6,126 nucleotides of DNA, taken from NCBI GenBank assembly GCA_964432485.1, contig CAYSNP010000065.1, forward strand, positions 1 through 6,126. The letters run 5' to 3'. Below are positions 1-5,688 of the stretch, in pieces. Source of the stretch: CAYSNP01 sp964432485 (GTDB lineage Bacteria > Bacillota > Clostridia > Christensenellales > DTU072). The notes beneath the pieces are model-generated. The model was not told the DNA's origin and made no database searches. It worked only from the letters and a program-made list of their open reading frames with translations. Position numbers and translations under genes: made by a program. How positions within the stretch are numbered: the first letter of the stretch is position 1; each line of letters begins with the position of its first letter.

Positions 1-50
1 GCAGTATTAAAGAGGATGTACAATGTATAAAAGATATACTTACTAAATGA
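1..50 (+). CDS. Possible 3' end of a plus-strand gene
   Basis: Reading from position 3, the frame gives SIKEDVQCIKDILTK and stops at TGA 48-50. The mix of charged and hydrophobic residues looks like an amphipathic helix at the end of a real protein, and the repeat DNA begins soon after the stop. If real, this gene converges on the minus-strand operon and the repeat region at 51-737 separates the two 3' ends. Only 15 codons are visible, and another frame also stays open briefly to TAA 28-30, so the reading frame is a judgement. No function can be assigned. Confidence 0.3.
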   Translation, partial: SIKEDVQCIKDILTK

Positions 51-52
51 AA

Positions 53-74
53 ACGCTTTTACAGTTGCTAGCGT
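53..74. repeat. Weak stem-loop at the edge of the repeat region
   Basis: ACGCT at 53-57 can pair with AGCGT at 70-74 around a 12-nt loop. It follows the possible plus-strand stop codon, but no T-tract follows, so it is not called a terminator. The right part (GTTGCTAGCGTAAGC) resembles the segments found just before the other repeat modules at 349-361 and 5858-5872. Confidence 0.25.
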
Positions 75-78
75 AAGC

Positions 79-154
79 TCTGGATTGCTTCGGCACTTTT
101 GTGCCTCGCTGACTTTATAATTCGTCTTTGCGAGCGGAAGCGAAGCAATCCAGA
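79..154. repeat. Palindromic dispersed repeat, copy A (MITE/REP-like)
   Basis: The element has perfect 14-bp terminal inverted repeats: TCTGGATTGCTTCG at 79-92 and CGAAGCAATCCAGA at 141-154. Its left half contains an internal GGCAC-TTTT-GTGCC hairpin (92-105), and its right half carries the core GTCTTTGCGAGCGGAAGCG. This core belongs to a repeat type (roughly GTCATTGCGAGCGAAGCGAAGCAATCC) that I recall being scattered between genes in many unrelated bacteria, where it causes spurious ORF calls. Related copies lie at 500-574, 5648-5677 and 5971-6047. No transposase is present and I see no clear target-site duplication. Confidence 0.8.
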
Positions 155-164
155 CCTGCGCAAG

Positions 165-286
165 CCTTGCTCCCTTGCCCCACCTTAATCATTTGCGGGA
201 CGCAAATGTATTTCACCATTTACGCAGTAAATGTATTTCATCACTTGCATTTAGGCAAGTGCATTTCATCACGCTTTAGCGTGTAT
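165..286. repeat. Hairpin array with YATTTCAY linkers, copy 1 (four hairpins)
   Basis: After the anchor GCCCCACCTTAA (177-188) come four perfect stem-loops separated by exactly 8-nt linkers. The hairpins are CATTTGCG-GGA-CGCAAATG (190-208), CATTTAC-GCA-GTAAATG (217-233), CACTTGC-6 nt-GCAAGTG (242-261) and CACGC-TTTA-GCGTG (270-283). The linkers are TATTTCAC, TATTTCAT and CATTTCAT. Every stem starts with CA and ends with TG. The 122-nt block recurs at 616-737 with only two differences, so recent duplication or homogenisation is likely. It does not code: the open frames across it are by-products of the repeat. Confidence 0.9.
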
Positions 287-306
287 AGAAGTACCACCTG
301 GCGGCG

Positions 307-385
307 ACATTTTATTGTAGTATTAATTTGTAACTGAAGTTAAGAATTGCTAATGTAAGCTTAGCCCCAAAGCCCCACCTTAACT
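307..385. repeat. Conserved ~78-nt repeat module, left copy
   Basis: This segment aligns over its whole length with 5819-5897 at moderate divergence. Shared blocks include GTTAAGAATTGCTA, a TAAGC(T/C)TAGCC segment and CAAAGCCCCACCTTAA. It ends in the same anchor (372-383) that precedes the other hairpin arrays, but here the anchor is followed by an ATC-linked array rather than a YATTTCAY-linked one. Just upstream, a degenerate hairpin (CCACCTGGCGGCG, near 294-306) sits where the right copy has perfect hairpins. Neither an open frame of note nor a promoter is seen. Confidence 0.7.
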
Positions 386-474
386 TTTTGCCATAGGCAA
401 AAAATCTCATTATGAGCCTCGCTCATAATATCATTTGCATGCAAATATCATTTTGCAACAATTTGCAAAATATC
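385..474. repeat. Hairpin array with ATC linkers (four hairpins)
   Basis: Four perfect inverted repeats follow one another almost without spacing. TTTTTGCC (385-392) pairs with GGCAAAAA (396-403). ATTATGAGC (409-417) pairs with GCTCATAAT (421-429). ATTTGCATGCAAAT (433-446) is a complete palindrome. ATTTTGCAA (450-458) pairs with TTGCAAAAT (463-471). The last three units are each followed by the trinucleotide ATC (430-432, 447-449, 472-474); the first is followed by the related ATCTC. The design matches the YATTTCAY arrays (fixed linker, variable stem) but the linker and stems differ. Confidence 0.85.
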
Positions 475-499
475 ATTTTTAAGCTGTGCTACCGTAAGC

Positions 500-574
500 C
501 TGGATTGCTTTGTCGCCTTGCTCCGCGCAATGACATTGTATTTCGTCTTTGCGAGCGGAAGCGAAGCAATCCAG
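500..574. repeat. Palindromic dispersed repeat, copy B
   Basis: The outer arms CTGGATTGCTT (500-510) and AAGCAATCCAG (564-574) are perfectly complementary. The right half again carries GTCTTTGCGAGCGGAAGCG. The left half differs from copies A and D: it lacks their GGCAC-TTTT-GTGCC hairpin and reads GTCGCCTTGCTCCGCGCAATGAC instead in two blocks. The element lies between the ATC-linked array and the second YATTTCAY array, in the same alternating order seen at the right end of the window. Confidence 0.8.
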
Positions 575-615
575 ACTCCGGAGCGCTGCCCCTTGAATAA
601 AATAACCTTACAGCG

Positions 616-737
616 CCTTGCTCCCTTGCCCCACCTTAATCATTTGCGGGACGCAAATGTATTTCACCATTTACGCAGTAAATGCATTTCATCACTTGCA
701 TTTAAGCAAGTGCATTTCATCACGCTTTAGCGTGTAT
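616..737. repeat. Hairpin array with YATTTCAY linkers, copy 2, abutting the operon 3' end
   Basis: This is a near-identical copy of the block at 165-286, at a constant offset of 451 nt and with two substitutions (T to C in one linker, G to A in one loop). Both substitutions leave the stems intact. Hairpins lie at 641-659, 668-684, 693-712 and 721-734. The array ends two bases before the TAA stop of the 1079-aa gene (740-742). In the operon transcript it would therefore form a run of stem-loops directly after the stop codon. There is no T-tract, so it is not a classical intrinsic terminator, although it could set or protect the mRNA 3' end. Confidence 0.9.
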
Positions 738-739
738 CT

Positions 740-3700
740 TTAGGTAGATCCATAGATAGTTTTCCAAATTACTTCCTCACCATTGATATATAATACAACT
801 ATATCCGAATAAACTCTGATATCTGCTTCTATATCATAATAGGTGCTATCATAAAAATTGAAGTTGATATAATCAAGTATTATTTCCTTATAAGTCCCTA
901 AAGGAGTGCCTGTATTGGCATAAATATACAGCTTATTGGAGTACATATTGCCGGGCAGAGATTCCCTTACTCTTACAATATTATATTCAAAATCTTTAGC
1001 ATTCATTAAAATCAATTGGTCACCCTCAGGAGCACTGGCAGGGTCTACTTTTAGCCCAAAGTATACAGTTATTAAAGATTTAATATACTCTTGGCTTGTT
1101 ACAGTAGCAATCTTTGTGCTAGTCCCAGAGGTAACATCATAAACAAAATCTACACTATTTAGTGCGGCAAAGAACACATCATTCTTATGAGTAGGGTTGC
1201 TTAGCTGCGAAGCTACCCTTTCCACAGATAAATATACAAAAGTAGCACTGCCTTTAGATGCCTCTAAGAAAAATGATTGAGTATTTTGTGAGGGTACAGT
1301 AATAGTGTATGCTACAAGCAATCTATTCATATTAGGGTAGGCTGTTCTATATGTTGCACCGCCATTGTATGAAACTTGTATAGGAGTAGTCCTTGAGGTC
1401 ATGCCTGCACCTACCGGCACCCCTGATACCGGAGGCAGTACAAATGCATCTCTTACCGTTCTGCTGCTACTGGGTACGCCGCTAGCATTCGTTGTAAAAT
1501 AGCTGACTTCAATTTTTTGGTCAATTAGTTGATAAGGGTTGGTTGCCACTATTACATTGATTTTTGCTGTATCGTTCTTTATCCCTGTACCATTTATAGT
1601 AAAGGCAATAGATGCCCTTGGGGCATACAGTACCTTGCCGCCGCCTAGCGGAATATTTTTCAGTACGCCATAATAAGGATAGGTTGCGCTGCCGCTAATA
1701 TAATAAGATGAACTGGGGTCTCCCATAAATAGCGCATTGTCAATTTCGGTTATGGCAATATCTTCATTATTAGGCCAATTAAGGTCTTCTAATGGTGTCA
1801 TTTTATATCTATACTTTAAGGCATCGTTACTTGAATTGTAAGTGCCATCATAAAACAGCACATTTTGGCTCATATCATAAGTTACTTTAGAAGCTGTCGT
1901 GGGGTTATAAATTTCTTTTTCATAATTAAAATCAGTACTGCCGCCGGAGGATACGGGATTGACATTGACGGCGTACAGCCTGACATAAGTAGCTTGACTA
2001 GGCTGGTTTTGTGCAGTATTGACATATCCGTCACCTACGGTAAAGCGCAAATAGTATCCGTGATCCTTGGTATCAGTGGTACGCTGCAATCTAAACTCAA
2101 TCCCGCCGCCTGAGGTAGCATTGCGATGAATTAGCCTAATTGTCTCCCAAGCATCTGTGGACGAATACATATAACTAAAAGTATCATAAATACGCAGCGG
2201 TCTCTCTTCCTCTACCGCAATGCCTGAGGGGTTAAGCGTTTCTTTGCCGTATAAAAGGAATTGCGTTCCCGCTCCCGTGGTTGTGGAGGGGTCGATTATC
2301 AATCGGGAAGAAGGGGCATATTTATATGTGTTTAGCCCATCAGGAGTTGTGCCTGTAGGCGAATGGTTGTTATAGTTGGGAGAGTTGTTTCCTCTATTGT
2401 TTGAAACTCTAAAGGTATAATATACAAGTTGGTCCTCAGGGATAATAAAATTGCTGGTATCAATCTTTTGCACAGAGGCTGTTTCGCCGTATTTTACTAG
2501 CGCATATTGCAAGTTAGTTGTAGGGTCTTCATATACTATCATAAATCTGTAATTGTTATAATTATTGCCCGCATAAGGATTGTCTTTAATATAATAGTAA
2601 TCTACTGTAGTAGTATCCCTGCCCCTGCTATCCTTTACATATACTGTAGTAAAATCGCTTGCATTTAGCTTATTGGTAGTATATTTTTTAGCATTGTCAT
2701 ATAAGATTTCTGTAGTGGGATTTTGATAAGAACCGGTAGAGGAGACATCCCACTCATTAGAGTATTCCGAGCTCCAAAGTTTAGCTATCCTATCAGTACC
2801 CATACCCTGCCTACTGTGCACAAAAGTAAACACACCTATTCTAAAATAGGTTTTTGGCAAACCATCTAACATTACTGTGTTGGCATATAAATCGTTTAGC
2901 TCTTGAGTATCTTGCAAGTCATAGCTATCCTCATCCATAGGTGAGCCCATAATAATTTCCATATACTCCCAAATATCTTGCGAATATACAATACCTAAGT
3001 CAAAGCCAGAAAACAGTCCGCCAATACGGTCCACACCCTCTGAATTGACAGGCAGTTCTGCTTGAGAGCCTATCATAATTTGCTTGTAATAGCCTAAGAT
3101 GCCGCCTGCTGTAGTGTATTTGGTGTCCTCCTCATTTGCTATAATATCAAAGGCTTTAACAACCGAGGTAGTTTTGCCTGCTACTAAGGTTTGGGTATAA
3201 AATACACTTATATTTTCAATTACCGCATACTCTACATGCCCTGCAAGTATGCCCAAATGATTAGTTTCTTTATCGTGATTGGATATAAAGTAATGCTCAT
3301 GCGCTTCTTTAGTTATATCCCCGGTAGTGTCGCTGGAGATTTGAATATCGGAAAGCAAAAGATTGCCTATATAGCCCGTGGTAGTTATCTCTTCTGCTTC
3401 TCCGGTGGTATCATTAGGGTCAGCCCTGCCTACATTGCCAAAAAGCCCTATATCTATTTGCCCTTCATAAGCCAGCACCTTGATATTGCCAATAACCGAA
3501 GTGTCGGAAATTTTACCGTTGGGCAATGTCACATATCTTGAAGGGTTGGTGGTAGTCACACCTGTAAAGGTAGCAATAAAAGGAAAGTCCTCGCTGCCGA
3601 TAGAAGGGATTTCAAATAAGTTTTGGTTTGATGCGCCCCCTACAAAACAAGGGTAACCAGCAGTAGTGGAGACTTGAAAAACTGAGTATTCGTTAATAGC

Positions 3701-3979
3701 TGTAATATCTCTGCTGTTTTGCAGCATAAAAAGATTCCTAAGATGCCTGTTTTGATTGATAACATAAGGATTGCCCTCTGTGCCCCAAGGCGCGCTAGGA
3801 TTAGTAGGGCTGTCCAAATGGTCAAATAGCTCTACATCCATCACAATCTTTGTGGGGACAATATTGCTGCTGGAAAAATATCCAAAAACAGAGTCTGTGC
3901 TCATTGCTAAAACAAAAGCTATAAAAACAAAAGCTATAATAAGATAAAGAAATATTTTATTGTTAGCCGCTTTATTCAT
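740..3979 (-). CDS. Large exported surface protein with GLUG-like region (1079 aa)
   Basis: I do not recognise a named family. From the preferred start the N-terminus has a basic/polar tip, one hydrophobic helix (about residues 9-26) and VFGYFS (31-36), a variant of the YAWFA motif in the two upstream proteins. WGTEGNPYVI (65-74) followed by HLRNL resembles the segment often placed before GLUG repeats in bacterial surface proteins. GLUG-like glycine turns follow at 175-184 (IDIGLFGNVG), 241-247, 290-298 and 317-326, suggesting a beta-helix to about residue 330. The rest is rich in Tyr, Thr, Asn and Ser and appears beta-stranded, perhaps several sandwich domains. There is one cysteine (C111), no LPXTG motif and no C-terminal membrane helix. 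An ATG eight codons upstream (4001-4003) lacks a ribosome binding site, whereas the chosen ATG has AAGGA at 3990-3994 and overlaps the preceding stop (TAATG). A structural fibre or adhesin role is inferred from architecture and operon context only. Confidence 0.85.
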   Translation of the reverse strand: MNKAANNKIFLYLIIAFVFIAFVLAMSTDSVFGYFSSSNIVPTKIVMDVELFDHLDSPTNPSAPWGTEGNPYVINQNRHLRNLFMLQNSRDITAINEYSVFQVSTTAGYPCFVGGASNQNLFEIPSIGSEDFPFIATFTGVTTTNPSRYVTLPNGKISDTSVIGNIKVLAYEGQIDIGLFGNVGRADPNDTTGEAEEITTTGYIGNLLLSDIQISSDTTGDITKEAHEHYFISNHDKETNHLGILAGHVEYAVIENISVFYTQTLVAGKTTSVVKAFDIIANEEDTKYTTAGGILGYYKQIMIGSQAELPVNSEGVDRIGGLFSGFDLGIVYSQDIWEYMEIIMGSPMDEDSYDLQDTQELNDLYANTVMLDGLPKTYFRIGVFTFVHSRQGMGTDRIAKLWSSEYSNEWDVSSTGSYQNPTTEILYDNAKKYTTNKLNASDFTTVYVKDSRGRDTTTVDYYYIKDNPYAGNNYNNYRFMIVYEDPTTNLQYALVKYGETASVQKIDTSNFIIPEDQLVYYTFRVSNNRGNNSPNYNNHSPTGTTPDGLNTYKYAPSSRLIIDPSTTTGAGTQFLLYGKETLNPSGIAVEEERPLRIYDTFSYMYSSTDAWETIRLIHRNATSGGGIEFRLQRTTDTKDHGYYLRFTVGDGYVNTAQNQPSQATYVRLYAVNVNPVSSGGSTDFNYEKEIYNPTTASKVTYDMSQNVLFYDGTYNSSNDALKYRYKMTPLEDLNWPNNEDIAITEIDNALFMGDPSSSYYISGSATYPYYGVLKNIPLGGGKVLYAPRASIAFTINGTGIKNDTAKINVIVATNPYQLIDQKIEVSYFTTNASGVPSSSRTVRDAFVLPPVSGVPVGAGMTSRTTPIQVSYNGGATYRTAYPNMNRLLVAYTITVPSQNTQSFFLEASKGSATFVYLSVERVASQLSNPTHKNDVFFAALNSVDFVYDVTSGTSTKIATVTSQEYIKSLITVYFGLKVDPASAPEGDQLILMNAKDFEYNIVRVRESLPGNMYSNKLYIYANTGTPLGTYKEIILDYINFNFYDSTYYDIEADIRVYSDIVVLYINGEEVIWKTIYGST

Positions 3980-4707
3980 TAGTCTGCTGTCCTTGTTTCG
4001 CATTCTATATTAAGGGTAAGCTCCAGCCTATATGGCAAGTATTGTACCGGTATTCTGCGCACTATATCCGCTAGCTCCGCCTGTCTTATGGAGAGTTTTA
4101 CATATAGATAATCTTCTTGAGAGATAAACTCGTCTTCTGTAAAAGATTGCCCAATAGATGTGATTTGCTCTGCAGCGGCAAGAGGCGGCGCAAAGGCTTG
4201 ACTAGGGGCTAGGGCACTGCTTTCGCTAATGTCGGTATTAAACTCTATGCACATTTGCGAGCCGCTTTGCGCAAAGTAATTAATAGTATCTATAAACTCG
4301 TTGCCTATTACCTTTTGATAACTTGAGCCAACTAAGTAATATACGCCAATATCTATGGACGCTATAGTTATATTATATAAATATACCGCTCCGCTGCTGT
4401 CTTTACCCTTAATTTTTAAGTAAACGTCGCTGCCCTCAGGTACTTCGCCCATATCAATTAAACTGCCAAAAGATATATATACTTGCCCTTCCGCCCCCGT
4501 AGAAGGCAGCTCTTCCCATTTATTTCCGCCGGTAGAAAGCACATTCCAATATTCTATTTCCAGCTCAGAATCAAGACTGCCCACATTAACTTCAAAGTCT
4601 GTGATATGCCTTGTAGAGGCAAACCAAGCATAAATTGAGCCTACCAAAAGTGATAAACTTAACAATAGTAATAGTAAACTCAACAATAATGACGGTTTCT
4701 TTATCAT
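3979..4707 (-). CDS. Exported TasA/camelysin-like protein (242 aa), second gene of operon
   Basis: The protein starts MIKK, then has a Leu/Ser-rich hydrophobic segment (residues 7-25) and YAWFA (26-30), then FEVNVGSLDSELEI (38-51). This order, a single helix, an aromatic motif at the export boundary and a Val-rich strand, is what SipW-dependent matrix proteins such as TasA and camelysin show. The mature part (~212 aa) looks beta-rich; GEVPEGSDVYLKIKG (87-101) resembles the Pro-Gly-Asp strand segment common in that group. An Ala/Pro-rich stretch at 165-179 is probably a loop. It starts 4 nt after the previous stop with only a weak GGTAAAG upstream, so translation is probably coupled to gene 1. 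Its stop shares a base with the next start. Assignment to TasA proper is not claimed: overall similarity is too weak to judge by eye. Confidence 0.8.
   Translation of the reverse strand: MIKKPSLLLSLLLLLLSLSLLVGSIYAWFASTRHITDFEVNVGSLDSELEIEYWNVLSTGGNKWEELPSTGAEGQVYISFGSLIDMGEVPEGSDVYLKIKGKDSSGAVYLYNITIASIDIGVYYLVGSSYQKVIGNEFIDTINYFAQSGSQMCIEFNTDISESSALAPSQAFAPPLAAAEQITSIGQSFTEDEFISQEDYLYVKLSIRQAELADIVRRIPVQYLPYRLELTLNIECETRTAD
3990..3994 (-). promoter_or_regulatory. Ribosome binding site deciding the start of the 1079-aa gene
   Basis: AAGGA lies inside the last codons of the 242-aa gene, 10 nt before the ATG at 3977-3979. The alternative ATG at 4001-4003 is preceded by AATATAGA, with no Shine-Dalgarno match. 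The TAATG stop/start overlap at 3977-3981 also supports the downstream ATG and translational coupling. Confidence 0.65.
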
Positions 4708-4711
4708 AACT

Positions 4712-5413
4712 TTACCATTTAAGCATCAATCGCCTTTTACAGCTAAAGTTGCCTGTGTTTTGATATATGCTTTGGTCTTCACCGTTATCTACAAAGGTAA
4801 CGCTAAACTGCATTTCCACAGTATCGCCGCTCTCAAAGGTAAAACCTTTTATCAGCAATAGTGCGGGTATATCCTCTATTTGCGCACTTACTGCAGTAGC
4901 TTGTCCTTTTGGCAATACTGCGGCAGAAGGTACAAGGTAGCTTGCCAAACCTACGGTATATGCCGAAGAAGCTATTGCAACATTGTTTACTTTGATAACA
5001 ATATTAGAGATTTGCAGCTGAGAGCCTAAATAATAGTAGTAACCATTGTCATAATAGGGTTGCTCTTGCCCAAAATCCCCATAAGGTGCATAAAAATATA
5101 TATCGGCTTTTACATTATCTCCATTGTTGATAAACTTCAAAAAGAATTGCTTTTGATTGACTTGTCCTGCAAAAATCTCGGCAAACTCCACAATATCCGT
5201 TTCGCTGCTCCAAGAGAGCTCGTCAAAACTAATATATCTTTCCATACTGATATCTTTTACCACATCAGCACCAAAATTGCCCCTGGTGTTGCCACTAATA
5301 GCAAACCAAGCATAAATTTGAGCAGTAATAACTACTGCGCCTACGCTAAGCGCTAAGATAGCCATTATTATACTGCGCACAAGATCACGCCTTGCTTGAG
5401 ATTGCTCGTCCAT
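4712..5413 (-). CDS. Exported TasA/camelysin-like protein (233 aa), first gene of operon
   Basis: A polar N-terminus (MDEQSQARRD) precedes one hydrophobic helix (about residues 14-33) and the motif YAWFA (34-38). After this comes FGADVVKDISMERY (47-60), then a beta-rich region containing QFFLKFINNGDNVKADIYF (89-107), a typical alternating strand pattern, and a tyrosine run, DNGYYYYLGS (122-131). A further strand, VEMQFSVTFV, starts near residue 199. The layout fits SipW-dependent-type secreted matrix proteins, though cleavage and the responsible peptidase are unknown. The protein ends CKRRLMLKW, with its only cysteine at 225; the basic end is unusual for a secreted subunit. It is the first gene behind the riboswitch leader. 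The ATG is preceded by AAGAGTAAGGAT, so the AAGG is unusually close (2 nt) and AAGAG (7 nt) may contribute. Role in a matrix fibre or surface layer is inferred. Confidence 0.8.
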   Translation of the reverse strand: MDEQSQARRDLVRSIIMAILALSVGAVVITAQIYAWFAISGNTRGNFGADVVKDISMERYISFDELSWSSETDIVEFAEIFAGQVNQKQFFLKFINNGDNVKADIYFYAPYGDFGQEQPYYDNGYYYYLGSQLQISNIVIKVNNVAIASSAYTVGLASYLVPSAAVLPKGQATAVSAQIEDIPALLLIKGFTFESGDTVEMQFSVTFVDNGEDQSIYQNTGNFSCKRRLMLKW

Positions 5414-5430
5414 ATCCTTACTCTTTTTTC

Positions 5431-5457
5431 AGTTGCGGAAAAATAAAAAAACCGCAA
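5431..5457 (-). promoter_or_regulatory. Alternative hairpin downstream of the leader terminator
   Basis: TTGCGG (5452-5457), the 3' arm of the terminator, is also complementary to a second CCGCAA at 5433-5438, across a 13-nt U-rich loop. In addition GCAACTG (5430-5436) matches CAGTTGC (5471-5477) at the 3' edge of the aptamer. The leader thus holds CCGCAA / TTGCGG / CCGCAA, allowing mutually exclusive folds. The last segment is made only after the terminator, so it cannot act as a simple antiterminator. It may reshape read-through transcripts near the gene 1 ribosome binding site. Confidence 0.4.
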
Positions 5458-5471
5458 TTTAACATTTGCGG
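5445..5471 (-). terminator. Riboswitch-associated intrinsic terminator
   Basis: CCGCAA (5466-5471) pairs with TTGCGG (5452-5457) over an 8-nt loop and runs straight into seven U residues (5445-5451), with more U after one A. It lies directly after the aptamer and ahead of gene 1, so it would stop transcription in the leader. Its first two C residues (5470-5471) are also the last two bases of the aptamer closing helix. Only one of the two helices can be complete, which suggests ligand binding favours read-through. Confidence 0.85.
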
Positions 5472-5546
5472 CAACTGGCTGTCTGTAAGGGATGCTCCCT
5501 ATTCAGACCCTATAGCTTTGCGCCATTACTTCACAGTAACTTTGCC
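5470..5546 (-). ncRNA. Cyclic-di-GMP-I (GEMM-I) riboswitch aptamer
   Basis: The RNA-sense strand begins GGCAAAG and has a stem GTTACT/AGTAAT capped by GTGA, a GNRA tetraloop, then GGCGCAAAGCTATAGGG, a GTCTG...CAGAC stem with an inner AGGGA/TCCCT extension, and AGCCAGTTGCC. GGCAA (5542-5546) and TTGCC (5470-5474) close the structure. This is the signature of class I c-di-GMP riboswitches: GCAAA segment, GNRA loop, CGCAAAGC joint, receptor stem and GCC end. The base before the first CAAA is G, equivalent to G20 of the Vc2 aptamer, as expected for c-di-GMP rather than the A found in cGAMP-sensing variants. It lies in the leader of the three-gene operon and should control it by transcription termination. 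Confidence 0.88.
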
Positions 5547-5583
5547 TTTCTCTCTATAATATTATATTATTTTATATATCCAT

Positions 5584-5613
5584 ATTATACAAGAATATAA
5601 TTATATTTGTCAA
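5584..5613 (-). promoter_or_regulatory. Consensus sigma-A/sigma-70 promoter of the operon
   Basis: On the minus strand, TTGACA (5608-5613) and TATAAT (5584-5589) both match consensus perfectly, with an 18-bp A/T-rich spacer. Transcription should start near 5577, giving a leader of about 160 nt that contains the whole aptamer and terminator. Such a strong constitutive promoter suits control by riboswitch attenuation. Only about 35 bp separate the -35 box from the repeat element at 5648-5677. Confidence 0.88.
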
Positions 5614-5647
5614 GTCTTTTAACTTATTTTAATTTTCATTCTCTACC

Positions 5648-5677
5648 GTCTTTGCGAGCGGATGCGAAGCAATCCAG
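5648..5677. repeat. Palindromic dispersed repeat, half copy C
   Basis: Only the right half is present: GTCTTTGCGAGCGGATGCG followed by AAGCAATCCAGG. It matches 6018-6047 exactly, and the identity continues through GCTCCAGAGG. The left arm is missing; the sequence upstream toward the operon promoter is ordinary A/T-rich DNA. A truncated or partly replaced element is the likely explanation. Confidence 0.75.
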
Positions 5678-5688
5678 GCTCCAGAGGC

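Noticed and set aside
128..730. Small plus-strand open frames at 128-337, 412-600 and 518-730
   Set aside because: They run through hairpin arrays and palindromic repeats. Their peptides repeat the same phrases (for example VFHHL and KCISS) because the DNA repeats, and none has a convincing ribosome binding site.
600..740. Intrinsic terminator for the operon
   Set aside because: Stem-loops are present after the stop codon but no U-tract follows any of them on the minus strand.
740..1000. Sortase or other wall-anchor signal at the end of the large protein
   Set aside because: The C-terminus ends EEVIWKTIYGST with no LPXTG-like motif, hydrophobic helix or basic tail.
936..5356. Plus-strand and alternate-frame open frames inside the three operon genes (936-1142, 1865-2113, 3191-3541, 3640-3825, 5060-5356)
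   Set aside because: They lie fully within long minus-strand genes that have signal segments and coherent protein composition; none shows a start signal or recognisable protein.
5470..5546. cGAMP-sensing GEMM-Ib variant
   Set aside because: The base equivalent to position 20 of the Vc2 aptamer is G, the c-di-GMP form; cGAMP-selective members carry A there. Biochemistry would be needed to exclude relaxed specificity.
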